From IMG/VR virus record IMGVR_UViG_3300028800_002451, positions 1 to 42,170 of that record: DNA of 42,170 nt; one strand, given 5' to 3'. This stretch comes from a virus. The position numbers and the translations under genes are program-made. Each line of letters opens with the position of its first letter. Position 1 is the first letter of the stretch. The notes below the pieces were generated by a model. That model had not been told where the DNA came from. It searched no databases and saw only the letters and a list, made by a program, of their open reading frames with translations. Shown here in pieces: positions 15,588 to 23,800 of the stretch.

Positions 15588-15634
15588 TTTCCTTCTCTCT
15601 TATTTTCAATTGTTTAATTAAAAAATATATAATT

Positions 15635-16450
15635 ATGTCACAACTATTTGATCTTCCTAAAGGAGCAAAAAACAAAGACAAATCTCAGAAGCTGAAATTT
15701 CGTTTATTCCTTGCTCCTATTGCAGATGCAGATGTTGATAACTGGCCAGAATCAATAAAGGCTAAAATCAGCACGAATGTTCTTCTTGCCGGTAAGGTTT
15801 TTAAGTTTATCGATTGCAAAACTGATAGTTTAAAACCAAATGCCGAACCGGGCGATGCTCCGTTTGGAGGTAAATTGAAAATTCCTATAATTCTTGAGGG
15901 AATTACTCCGGATATCCTTGATTGGGTATATAAAAATACCGGTGATGAGTTTGTAGCTATTTGGGAACGCTGTACCGATGGACAAATGTTTATTGGTGGT
16001 TCTCCTTGCTCAGGATTAATGCTTAAACTTGTTTCATTAGGTGATTTAGACGGTGGAATTACTGGTGCTTCTCTTTCTTTGGAAGGTGGAGAATGTCCAG
16101 AACCTATCTTATTCTACGATGGTGACATTCCTCGCGAAGCTCCAGCGCTAATTGCTTTAGGCGAAGGAACCACTTTTGCTATCACTACGGCTTCTCAATT
16201 TAAAATGCCTGATAATGAAGCTCCGGTTACATTAACAGACATTACGGGTGTTGTGGATGGTGATGTGGGTCGTATCATTGAGATTATTGGAGCCGGTATA
16301 AATAATCCAACTGCAATTGTAAGCTCTTCGAAGTTTATTATGCAGAATGGCTTATCATTCTCTTGTGCTGAAGGTTCTGCTATTTCTTTTAAAATCACTA
16401 AAACAGGTTCTGCTGCATACGCCTTCTACGAGGTACTGCGTAAATCATAA
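15635..16450 (+). CDS. Structural protein, possible tail-tube or decoration protein (271 aa)
   Basis: Residues 1-165 form one unit with short strands (FRLFLAPIADADVDNWP, GKVFKFIDCK). Residues about 170-268 form a beta-rich domain with repeated hydrophobic strands (FAITTASQFKMPD, IVSSSKFIMQNGLSFSC). Location just after the capsid gene and beta content suggest a major virion protein, either a tail-tube or a head-decoration protein. I do not recognise a family. The gene follows a strong terminator and may have its own start in the AT-rich gap or rely on read-through. Confidence 0.6.
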   Translation: MSQLFDLPKGAKNKDKSQKLKFRLFLAPIADADVDNWPESIKAKISTNVLLAGKVFKFIDCKTDSLKPNAEPGDAPFGGKLKIPIILEGITPDILDWVYKNTGDEFVAIWERCTDGQMFIGGSPCSGLMLKLVSLGDLDGGITGASLSLEGGECPEPILFYDGDIPREAPALIALGEGTTFAITTASQFKMPDNEAPVTLTDITGVVDGDVGRIIEIIGAGINNPTAIVSSSKFIMQNGLSFSCAEGSAISFKITKTGSAAYAFYEVLRKS

Positions 16451-16459
16451 ATAATTACT

Positions 16460-16493
16460 AGTGGGTGCGTTAATAGCGCATCCACTTAATTTT
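16460..16493 (+). terminator. Hairpin terminator or attenuator
   Basis: Stem AGTGGGTGCG (16460-16469) with CGCATCCACT (16477-16486), one G-T wobble, 7-nt loop, then TAATTTT. It lies between the structural gene and the Glu/Ala-rich protein. Confidence 0.65.
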
Positions 16494-16499
16494 AAAACT

Positions 16500-17192
16500 A
16501 TGAATAAAAAACTTACAATATCCGAAAAAACGGAACTTATAGAAAAACTTCGTAATGAGAAGGATGCTTTTTATAAAGATCTTGATTTGTTCCGCAAACA
16601 TTTTCCATTCCATAAGCTTAACAATGATTTAGCCCGGGCAAATGAACACAACATGAGTGCGTTGCATGGTAAGATAATTTATGAACTTTTGGACAAAGTT
16701 TCGGAAGATGAGATTTTGGAAAATAGAAAATCTGCTGAAGAACTAGCCGCTACTGAGGAAGCTAGAGTTGCAGAGGAAGCTCGTATTGCTGAAGAATTGG
16801 CCGCCGCTGAAGCTGCTGCTGAGGAAGCTAGAGTTGCAGAAGAAGCTAGAGTTGCAGAGGAAGCTCGTATTGCTAAAGAATTGGCAGATAATGAAGCTGC
16901 GGATAAGGTCGAAACGAATAAAGTAGAAGGTGATAACATCAACGGTGATCAGACTGAAACCGATAAGGTAGAAACTCCAAAGGTGGAAACTGACAAGGTA
17001 GAAACTGAAAATACCGAAACCAATAAGATTGAAGGTGATAATATCAACTGCGATCAGACAGAAACCGGTAAGGTAGAAACCGATCCGGTAAAAGTTACCA
17101 AGGTACCAGCTACAAACACACCTACTGCAAAAAAAAAGACTGCAGTAAAACTAACCCAAAAAGGTCTAAAAAAGAAGAATTTCCGCAAATAA
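16500..17192 (+). CDS. Glu/Ala/Thr repeat protein, upstream frame of a -1 frameshift pair
   Basis: The ATG at 16500 is preferred to a GTG at 16461 that lies in the preceding hairpin. The first 75 residues are a normal helical domain (TISEKTELIEKLRNEKD). Residues about 80-135 repeat EEARVAEEARIAEEL, and about 140-195 repeat KVEGDNINGDQTE and KVET units. The end is Lys-rich (LTQKGLKKKNFRK). The heptamer A-AAA-AAG at 17168-17174 is in the right phase for a -1 slip into the next frame. The low-complexity part resembles a flexible linker; the role is unknown, probably virion or assembly. Confidence 0.75.
   Translation: MNKKLTISEKTELIEKLRNEKDAFYKDLDLFRKHFPFHKLNNDLARANEHNMSALHGKIIYELLDKVSEDEILENRKSAEELAATEEARVAEEARIAEELAAAEAAAEEARVAEEARVAEEARIAKELADNEAADKVETNKVEGDNINGDQTETDKVETPKVETDKVETENTETNKIEGDNINCDQTETGKVETDPVKVTKVPATNTPTAKKKTAVKLTQKGLKKKNFRK
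17168..17174 (+). promoter_or_regulatory. Predicted -1 ribosomal frameshift site (A AAA AAG)
   Basis: The heptamer is split as CTA-AAA-AAG in the upstream frame, the canonical phase. After a slip, reading continues GAA-GAA-TTT into the frame that ends at 17644, giving about 381 residues. A weak hairpin is possible downstream (AAGAAT 17175-17180 with ATTCTT 17207-17212, and TTCCGC with GTGGGA inside). Confidence 0.65.
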
Positions 17193-17251
17193 AGTGGGAT
17201 AACTTAGATTCTTTTGATATTCAAACAGCCATTCTCCTGTATAATGATCGT

Positions 17252-17644
17252 GTGGAAACATATCATCGTATGCAGGAGATTGATGTTTTAATAGACCTAC
17301 AAACCGATTTAGCCCGTGAATTAGTCGATTTAGACATCCGAAATCAACAAGCCCATAAAGAACTAGCCAATTACAACGATATGGGCTTATTTCTCTTTAT
17401 TCATCCCACTGCAATACAAAGAAAGGTACAACAGCAGTCCGTTTCAGATTTAACGGCTCTAATGGCCTCAAATCCATCTAAATTTTTATCTGAGATAACA
17501 AATGTAGAACAAAACATTCGCCGTATAGAGAGCAATATCCGCACAAAGAAGTACAAATCAGAGGAAGAACTCCGTAACTGGGAAGAAAATCTCACTCGGT
17601 CTAAAATACGCAAACAAGTTATCGTAACGCTTATATCTAAATAA
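17252..17644 (+). CDS. Downstream frame of the frameshift pair, coiled-coil protein
   Basis: The frame has no ATG near its start; a GTG at 17252 is the first usual start. It is in the -1 phase of the preceding gene and is open across the whole overlap, so residues EEFPQIKWDNLDSFDIQTA are probably coding and reached by frameshift. The product is helical (DVLIDLQTDLARELVDLDIRN, EQNIRRIESNIRTKKYKS) and has the look of a chaperone or scaffold partner. No family is recognised. A perfect terminator overlaps its stop. Confidence 0.7.
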   Translation: METYHRMQEIDVLIDLQTDLARELVDLDIRNQQAHKELANYNDMGLFLFIHPTAIQRKVQQQSVSDLTALMASNPSKFLSEITNVEQNIRRIESNIRTKKYKSEEELRNWEENLTRSKIRKQVIVTLISK

Positions 17645-17657
17645 GCGTTATTTTTTT
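17625..17657 (+). terminator. Strong terminator ending the head operon
   Basis: Perfect 10-bp stem TAACGCTTAT/ATAAGCGTTA (17625-17634, 17641-17650) with a 6-nt loop and seven Ts. The stop codon of the previous gene lies within the hairpin. Confidence 0.9.
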
Positions 17658-17997
17658 ACCTAAAACATATCTCTTTTACTCAAAAACCACCCGTTTTTCC
17701 TCTTTTGACATTTATTTTCAATTTATATCGTTGATATTCAGCCATTATTATTTTTCAAAATGAAATTTTAAAAATTTTTGTGACGATTAAGAGCGTGCCA
17801 CTAGTTCCTTAGGATGTAATGCATAGATGTATGAAATAGGGGATATATGATAAGGTATTAATAATTAGACATATATACATTTAAAAAACAGAAATGAAAA
17901 ATATATCATATAACTAACGGATTCACTTCATTAGTTAATGCTTGTGTCCTTTATTGCCTATCCGTTTGTATCTAGTTTTGCTATATATATAATAAGC
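17645..17997. other. Intergenic region before the methyltransferase (353 nt)
   Basis: Very AT-rich with no supported gene. It holds the terminator tail at its left end and, at its right end, an inverted repeat TAACTAA/TTAGTTA around 17911-17938 just upstream of the late promoter at 17944-17980. The middle shows nothing I can assign. Confidence 0.6.
17944..17980 (+). promoter_or_regulatory. Late promoter, copy 2 (methyltransferase-terminase module)
   Basis: GTGTCCTTT at 17944 and TAGTTTTG at 17973-17980, the best -7 match of the set; the box-to-TTG distance is 34 nt. It overlaps an upstream in-frame ATG (17938), which therefore cannot be the start of a transcript from here. Confidence 0.7.
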
Positions 17998-19311
17998 ATG
18001 ATACAACTTACCTGGCACACAGAAAAAAGAATCATAAGAGATATCATTCCTTATGCATTCAATCCTCGCAAAAGAAATGAGGAGAAACAATCCGAGTTAC
18101 TTAAATCTATTCAAGACTTTAACCTCGTAGATACTCCAGTCCTTAACTTCGATGGTGTATTAATATCCGGACAGCGCAGGCTTGAAGCGTTCTTTGAGTT
18201 AGGTCGTCAGTTAGAGGAGATAGATGTACGCGTTCCTAATCGATTACTAACTGATGATGAGGTCAAGCGTTACTGCCTACTTGCCAATACTCATGCAGGT
18301 GAATGGGATCTACCTAAACTCGAAGCACACTTCTCAGATATTTATCATAATATCATAGACCTGCCATCCATTGACATAGACTTACACTCAATCAATAAAC
18401 TTGATAAGCAAAAGGAACTAGACATAGAGATCGTTGAGGATGGCTTTGAAGAAGAACCATCAGACAAAGAACCCATCACTCAGCCTGGTGATCTATATGA
18501 GATGAACAATCACCGCATAATGTGCATCGATTGCACGGACTACCTACAACTTAAACAGTTAATGGATGGGGACTTAGCAAACATGGTCTTTACTGATCCT
18601 CCATACAATGTCCGCGTCAAGGGTATATGCGGCAATGGCAAGACTAAACATAAGGAGTTTAAGATGGCATCGGGAGAGATGAATAAGCAACGCTTCTCAC
18701 GCTTCTTGGAGGATGTGTTCTTTAACCTTATTAAGACAACCACCGACGGTTCTATCCATTATATCTGTATGGATTGGAAGCACATCAATGAATTAACTGA
18801 AGCCGGCCAGATCTATACCGAACTCAAGAACCTGATTGTGTGGGTAAAAGATAACGGAGGGATGGGTACCTTCTATCGCTCTAAACATGAACTCATCTTT
18901 GTGTATAAGAACGGTAAAGGCAAACACACAAATAACTTTGAGTTAGGCCAAACAGGCAGATATCGGACAAACGTATGGGAATATGCCGGGATGAATTCAT
19001 TTAAGAATCAGGAACGCGAACTCCTGGAAGATCACCCAACAGTTAAGCCGGTTAAATTAGTTGCGGATGCTATTCTCGACTGCAGTCTTTTTAACGATAT
19101 AGTTTCGGATCTATTCTTAGGATCCGGAACTACGCTTATTTCTTGCGAACAAACAAACCGCATCTGTTACGGCTCTGAGTTGGAGCCTAAGTTCGTTGAT
19201 CTATCCATCAAGAGATATATCTTATTCTGCCGTACCTATAAGAAGCCGATCGTAATTAAGCGTAATGGCATAGAGTTAACTGATCGGGAATTAAGCCTAT
19301 TCTTAGTATGA
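17998..19311 (+). CDS. ParB-like domain fused to DNA adenine methyltransferase
   Basis: ATG 17998 is chosen because the late promoter overlaps the longer frame. Residues about 1-110 resemble a ParB/Srx-type nuclease domain (IPYAFNPRKRNEEK, then ISGQRRLEA near 57-65). The rest is an N6-adenine/N4-cytosine methyltransferase of the beta order: TDPPYN near 199-204, then DHPTVKP and FLGSGTT near 373-379, the SAM-binding site. Fusions of this type are common in phages and mobile elements next to terminase genes, perhaps marking DNA for packaging or protecting it from restriction. It overlaps the next gene by 4 nt. Confidence 0.9.
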   Translation: MIQLTWHTEKRIIRDIIPYAFNPRKRNEEKQSELLKSIQDFNLVDTPVLNFDGVLISGQRRLEAFFELGRQLEEIDVRVPNRLLTDDEVKRYCLLANTHAGEWDLPKLEAHFSDIYHNIIDLPSIDIDLHSINKLDKQKELDIEIVEDGFEEEPSDKEPITQPGDLYEMNNHRIMCIDCTDYLQLKQLMDGDLANMVFTDPPYNVRVKGICGNGKTKHKEFKMASGEMNKQRFSRFLEDVFFNLIKTTTDGSIHYICMDWKHINELTEAGQIYTELKNLIVWVKDNGGMGTFYRSKHELIFVYKNGKGKHTNNFELGQTGRYRTNVWEYAGMNSFKNQERELLEDHPTVKPVKLVADAILDCSLFNDIVSDLFLGSGTTLISCEQTNRICYGSELEPKFVDLSIKRYILFCRTYKKPIVIKRNGIELTDRELSLFLV

Positions 19312-19613
19312 GTTATCCGAATTCTTTTTTGGAGAAAATTAGATCCTTCGGGATTCTTGGTTATTCCGTCGATAAAATAATAGATCTAGTTGAGCCGGAA
19401 GATGCTGATCAGTTCCGAACTGACTTTATAACTGAAAATAGCGATGTGTATAAATATTATCGTAAAGGAAAGACTTCAGGTGAATATAACTTGGATAAAG
19501 AGCTATTTGATTTATCAACGAAATCGCACGATGTAAAAGCAAATGAAACTCTTAAAGATAGGCTTCAGCGCAATAAAATTGACGATCTTATTTACTCAAA
19601 TTTCGGATTATGA
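19308..19613 (+). CDS. Hypothetical protein before the terminase (101 aa)
   Basis: A helical 101-residue protein (SFGILGYSVDKIIDLV, DQFRTDFITENSDVYKYYRKGK). ATGA overlaps link it to the methyltransferase and to the next gene. The N-terminal part (LGYSVDKIIDLVEPED) could be an HTH, so it may be a DNA-binding packaging partner. The family is not recognised. Confidence 0.65.
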   Translation: MSYPNSFLEKIRSFGILGYSVDKIIDLVEPEDADQFRTDFITENSDVYKYYRKGKTSGEYNLDKELFDLSTKSHDVKANETLKDRLQRNKIDDLIYSNFGL

Positions 19614-20224
19614 TTGAACATTTACAAAAATTACAGCCTGAAATAGTCGAGCGATTCCTTGAGATTCGCAATGCTGAAAAATGCGGAATTCCTGCGCCTT
19701 TAGCTGACTATATTCTTCAGGTTAATGAAGCCACGAACCTATTTCGTAAATATCAATCTATAACAGAATGTTCAAAACGCTTACAAAAGATATATCCAAA
19801 CCTTTCTATATCTACCTGTAAATCTCGTATTTACGATTCTATAAATTACTTTAATTCCGATTGTTCTGTTACATCCGGTGCGTGGAATCTCTATTTTGCA
19901 GACCAGATGATGAAGTTATTTGAGGTTAATTTAGTTGCACATGACTTAAGAGAAGCTCGTATTTGTTTTCAACAAGCTCGTGCTTATAGAATTGAAGCAT
20001 CTGCTAATATTATTGATCCTAATAGGCTTAAATATAAACAGCAAATAGTCTCTTCTACTTTCGAACTAGATCGTATGGGGGTTAAAAAAAATGGTCTCTT
20101 AAAAGCCTACGAAAAAGGCTTGTCTATAATAAAATCGAGAGATATATCAACTGAAGATAAAGATAGACTAATTGGAGAGCTTCAGAGAGAATTGAATATA
20201 ACAGATGCTGAATATGAAAGTTAA
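19610..20224 (+). CDS. Putative small terminase subunit
   Basis: A 204-residue helical protein directly before the large terminase, overlapping it. The middle, SITECSKRLQKIYPNLSISTCKSRIYDSINYF, looks like an HTH, and the C-terminal third (GLLKAYEKGLSIIKSRDISTEDKDRLIGELQREL) is a helical, charged tail as in many TerS proteins. The assignment rests on position and helix pattern; no diagnostic motif exists for this class. Confidence 0.65.
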   Translation: MIEHLQKLQPEIVERFLEIRNAEKCGIPAPLADYILQVNEATNLFRKYQSITECSKRLQKIYPNLSISTCKSRIYDSINYFNSDCSVTSGAWNLYFADQMMKLFEVNLVAHDLREARICFQQARAYRIEASANIIDPNRLKYKQQIVSSTFELDRMGVKKNGLLKAYEKGLSIIKSRDISTEDKDRLIGELQRELNITDAEYES

Positions 20225-21923
20225 AAAATACGATAATGATATTTTTGATGAAAATTATTTATCTGTTGCTCAGATATTAATAAAATTAGCTGATCCAACA
20301 TTTCTTTATGCTGAATTAGGACGTGCATCAGGTAAAACTTCTCATATATTGGCTCCTCGGATTGACAGAGTTCAAAACGATATGCCTGGAGCGGTATTAT
20401 TGCTTGGAGCTCCAACTTATAAATTAATTGCTGATACAATTGTTCCTGGAATACTTCAGTATTTTAAAGAAAATTATGAGCGAGGTATTTATTTTGAGGT
20501 TGGAAAAAAGCCAAGAGACCATTTTAAAGAATGTTGTGAATATATTGATGATTGGAAACATACAATATCATTTCATAACGGAGCTGTTATTCAATTTGTA
20601 TCTGCCGATCGTCCCGAATCTGCTTTAGGTAAAAATGGCGCTCATCTGTTTGTTGATGAAATGCTTCGAATATCTGAAGAAAAATTTACAAATAGAGTAA
20701 TGCAGGCCTTACGTGCTGATAGATCTAAGTTTGGACATTCGCATTATTTTATGGGAGTTACCGGGACTTCTTCTTCTCCTGATATGGAAACGGATGAGAC
20801 TTGGTTTTTGCCGTATGAAAAGAATATGAATAAAGAGCTAATTGAAAGTATTCAGGAGATAGCTTATCATATTGATTTACGATATGCCGATTTATTCAAG
20901 GCTCAAAATGAATTAAATATTGAAGAAGTAAATAAATGTCAGGCTTTTATTGCGAGATGGGAAGAAAGGATCCGGGAGTTTCGCCGTGGGGAAACTTATT
21001 ATATAAGAGCCTCTTCATTTTCTAATATAAAAATATTAGGAATTGAATACATTGAAAATCAAATTAAAAGCCTTAAAAATGTTGATGAACTAAACTCTTC
21101 AATTTTTGCTGTTCGAAAAAATAAGGTAAAAGATCGCTTCTTTGGTAAGTTTGGGAAACAACACCTCTTTGATGATGGCTATGAATATAAATTTATTGAT
21201 AAACAGGCTATTGATGCAATTGATAGACATACCAGCAAAAACCTCAAATATTGCGATCCAAATGAGCCGCTTTATGTTGGTTATGATCCTGGTCCTTTCT
21301 CCTCCTTAATCGTAGCTCAACGTAATAAAAAAGAGAAAAAATTCCGTATTATCAAAACATTCTATGCTATCCATCCTGATCAACAGCAAGAAATCGCGGA
21401 TCAATTTGCTGCATTTTTTATAAATCATAAACGGAAAGTCATATTTCTACACTACGATAGAGCGGCCAATCAACGTGATCCAAAATATAGAGATTATTAC
21501 AAACTAATGGGTGACATTAGCGATACGGACGCCATTTTACTGAAAGAGTACCTCGATGGAAATCGCTGGAACGTACAACTCATGTCGCTTGGAGCTCCTG
21601 TTATTTTCTATTCTCAACACTATAGGCTACTGAGTAAATTATTTGGAAAAAATGACGGTACTCGTGATGATATCCTTGTCGATGAGTTTGAATGTGAAGA
21701 TCTAGTCTCAAGTATCAATATGTCTCCATTAAAAAGAAATGAAGGAAAAATAATCCTTGATAAATCAAGTGAAAAACTACTGGAGTATAAGGATCAGCGT
21801 TTTTATTCAACTCAGATGTCATCAGCATTTATGTATTTGCTTTGGGGTGAATTCAATCACTTGTTACCCGAATCCGATAGGCACGCATCTACTCCCGGAG
21901 TAGGTGGTACTTGGGGTGGTTAA
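20205..21923 (+). CDS. terL: Large terminase subunit (ATPase-nuclease)
   Basis: A 572-residue packaging motor. The ATPase domain has a Walker A-type GRASGKT (39-45) and Walker B LFVDE (148-152), with a likely coupling motif in MGVTGTSSSP. The RNase H-like nuclease domain begins near YVGYDPG (about 358-364), whose Asp would bind metal, and further acidic residues follow (HYDRAANQRD). It cuts and pumps DNA into proheads with the portal encoded downstream. An in-frame ATG at 20214 is an alternative start. A terminase located after the head genes is an uncommon order. Confidence 0.92.
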   Translation: MLNMKVKKYDNDIFDENYLSVAQILIKLADPTFLYAELGRASGKTSHILAPRIDRVQNDMPGAVLLLGAPTYKLIADTIVPGILQYFKENYERGIYFEVGKKPRDHFKECCEYIDDWKHTISFHNGAVIQFVSADRPESALGKNGAHLFVDEMLRISEEKFTNRVMQALRADRSKFGHSHYFMGVTGTSSSPDMETDETWFLPYEKNMNKELIESIQEIAYHIDLRYADLFKAQNELNIEEVNKCQAFIARWEERIREFRRGETYYIRASSFSNIKILGIEYIENQIKSLKNVDELNSSIFAVRKNKVKDRFFGKFGKQHLFDDGYEYKFIDKQAIDAIDRHTSKNLKYCDPNEPLYVGYDPGPFSSLIVAQRNKKEKKFRIIKTFYAIHPDQQQEIADQFAAFFINHKRKVIFLHYDRAANQRDPKYRDYYKLMGDISDTDAILLKEYLDGNRWNVQLMSLGAPVIFYSQHYRLLSKLFGKNDGTRDDILVDEFECEDLVSSINMSPLKRNEGKIILDKSSEKLLEYKDQRFYSTQMSSAFMYLLWGEFNHLLPESDRHASTPGVGGTWGG

Positions 21924-21924
21924 T

Positions 21925-21961
21925 TTGTCCTTTATCGTCACTTAAATAAATAATTTCTTTG
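21925..21961 (+). promoter_or_regulatory. Late promoter, copy 3 (portal module)
   Basis: TTGTCCTTT at 21925 and TTTCTTTG at 21954-21961, with the 34-nt spacing. The ATG at 21964 would lie at or before the predicted transcription start, so from this promoter translation would be leaderless or begin at the in-frame ATG 22000. Confidence 0.6.
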
Positions 21962-21963
21962 CT

Positions 21964-22269
21964 ATGGATATAATCACCGGTACGGATGCGATAAATAAAA
22001 TGCGCGAATTAAGAGCAGTTCCTGGTCAAGCATTTGGAATCGTATTTATCACCTGCAATCTATCCACACATCAAAATTGTGGTCAATTCCGCAAAATAGA
22101 ACGCTGCCGATTACGCACCGCAATGATAGATGAAGGCTTAAATGTATCTGCCGATCACTATCTCTATTTTACTGATGTTGATACGGATGAACCAAAGCAG
22201 TGTTTTAAGAAGCTCATCCGAAAAGTCTGTTTTAATAATAATTGGTTTATAGTCAAATGGTTTGAGTAA
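21964..22269 (+). CDS. Small hypothetical protein before the portal (101 aa)
   Basis: Contains KMRELRAVPGQAFGIVFITCN, then RLRTAMIDEGLNVSADHYLYFTDVDTDEPKQCFKKLIRKV. I remember this pattern from Bacteroides phages in the same place before the portal; the function is not known. Start 21964 fits the family length, but the late promoter overlaps it and an internal ATG at 22000 is the alternative. Its last base is shared with the portal start. Confidence 0.7.
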   Translation: MDIITGTDAINKMRELRAVPGQAFGIVFITCNLSTHQNCGQFRKIERCRLRTAMIDEGLNVSADHYLYFTDVDTDEPKQCFKKLIRKVCFNNNWFIVKWFE

Positions 22270-23795
22270 TGGATAAAATAAAAGATAAAGAATTTATTGC
22301 TGAACATTCAGGTAATCGTGGCTTTTTAGCTGCTAAAGATTACGGAGTGCTCACTTACAGTATAGATGGCGTTGACGATAGAGACGATATTCGCACTAAT
22401 GAATACCGCTCAATATATAGCCGTTATTTACGGGAAAATGCCTGTATGCAAGTAGATGGTTTTTGGGTGCCAATGTGGGGAGAAGGGCACAACCTGTATC
22501 CACAGGAAGTTTATTCATTGGTTTCCGAACACAAGATGCTTCCTTCCATTATTCGCAAACAAGTAAAATTCATTTTTGGCAAAGGTCCTCGTCTATATAA
22601 GGAAACTATTCAAGGAGAAAAAGAGAATGAACATCGGGTGCGTGTTCCAGTTCAAGATGATATTATTCAATCCTGGTTAGATTCCTGGGAAGAAAAAGGT
22701 TATCCTCACTATTGGGAGTACCTCAAGTGTCTTACCGACGATTTATATCATGTCGAAACTGTTTGCTCTCAATACCATTTAAATAAAGGGGCTCGTCTCG
22801 CTAAACCTGGAAGCATAGAAGCATTATCTTATGTAGGTAGCGACGAAGCTCGTTTGGCTGCCAATGGAGATTTTTACAATAAACGCGTTAAATCGGAGGA
22901 CTGTAACTTCGTATTAGTTGGCGACTGGCTGAATCTAGGCATGGGCTTTAAGGTCTATAATAGATTTGATCCTAGAACTCCTTTCAAATATCCGGAGGCG
23001 ATTGCCTTCAATATCGATAAAACTTTCACTAAATGGGTATACTCCTATACAGAGTGGTTCAAAGGTCTAAAAGAATGGATTAAGGCAGGTAACTTAACCC
23101 CTAAATATCTTAATTCATACCTCAAGAACGCTTTAAATGCGCATGTCCATGTAACGATACCTGGTACCTGGTATGCAGCACAAAAGCAAGTACTCACTGA
23201 TATTTGTAATAACAACATCATTGGTGATGAAAACACACCTATTCAAAAGGAATATAGAGGTGTATGTTTAGTCGATTCGACTGGTAAACCCTATCGTTTC
23301 TTTGAGTCCATGATGAACGATCTAGTCGCTGAAGAACTTAAGAAAATAACCAAATTAATGAGTGGTGAAGGTGAAAACCAAGGCAAAATGTACGCCACGC
23401 TTAAGTACGGTGAAGAGGGTTGGAAGTTTGAAGAATTTCCTAGCAAGTTTAAAGAATATTTCGATGCGGTTCTTAACCTGGATAAACGAGCCGATCAAAT
23501 GATCCTTGCCGGCAAAGGAATTTCCTCTTCGATTACCAATGTGGAAAATGATGGAGTTATATCCAAGTCCGGAGCCGATGTATATTACAATTACCTCATC
23601 TATGTGGCTTCGCTGACTATGGATGAGTATTTCATTACCAAGGAAATAAACCGTGCTATACAGCTCAATTTTCCTCATGCTAAAGCTGAAGGAATTAAGC
23701 TTGGTTTCTGGATTGATATCCCGGCTAAGTTACAGGAAACGTCCCCACAAAATAGACCGGATAATACATCGACAGCTGACCCCATAAAAAAATAA
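22269..23795 (+). CDS. Putative portal protein
   Basis: A 508-residue protein after the terminase. NLYPQEVYSLVSEHKMLPSIIRKQVKFIFGKGPRLY near 77-112 matches the portal pattern of crown-domain start and 'fi.GkG'. The central part is alpha/beta, with DSTGKPYRFFESMMNDLVAEELKKITK near the stem/wing region, and the C-terminus is polar and low in complexity (QENRPDNTST-type tail). It would form the dodecameric channel through which TerL loads DNA. The family assignment is by pattern and order. Confidence 0.75.
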   Translation: MDKIKDKEFIAEHSGNRGFLAAKDYGVLTYSIDGVDDRDDIRTNEYRSIYSRYLRENACMQVDGFWVPMWGEGHNLYPQEVYSLVSEHKMLPSIIRKQVKFIFGKGPRLYKETIQGEKENEHRVRVPVQDDIIQSWLDSWEEKGYPHYWEYLKCLTDDLYHVETVCSQYHLNKGARLAKPGSIEALSYVGSDEARLAANGDFYNKRVKSEDCNFVLVGDWLNLGMGFKVYNRFDPRTPFKYPEAIAFNIDKTFTKWVYSYTEWFKGLKEWIKAGNLTPKYLNSYLKNALNAHVHVTIPGTWYAAQKQVLTDICNNNIIGDENTPIQKEYRGVCLVDSTGKPYRFFESMMNDLVAEELKKITKLMSGEGENQGKMYATLKYGEEGWKFEEFPSKFKEYFDAVLNLDKRADQMILAGKGISSSITNVENDGVISKSGADVYYNYLIYVASLTMDEYFITKEINRAIQLNFPHAKAEGIKLGFWIDIPAKLQETSPQNRPDNTSTADPIKK

Positions 23796-23800
23796 TAGCC

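Noticed and set aside
17938-17997. Upstream ATG 17938 as the start of the methyltransferase
   Set aside because: The late promoter box and -7 element lie inside it, and the extra 20 residues are hydrophobic and unlike the domain that follows.
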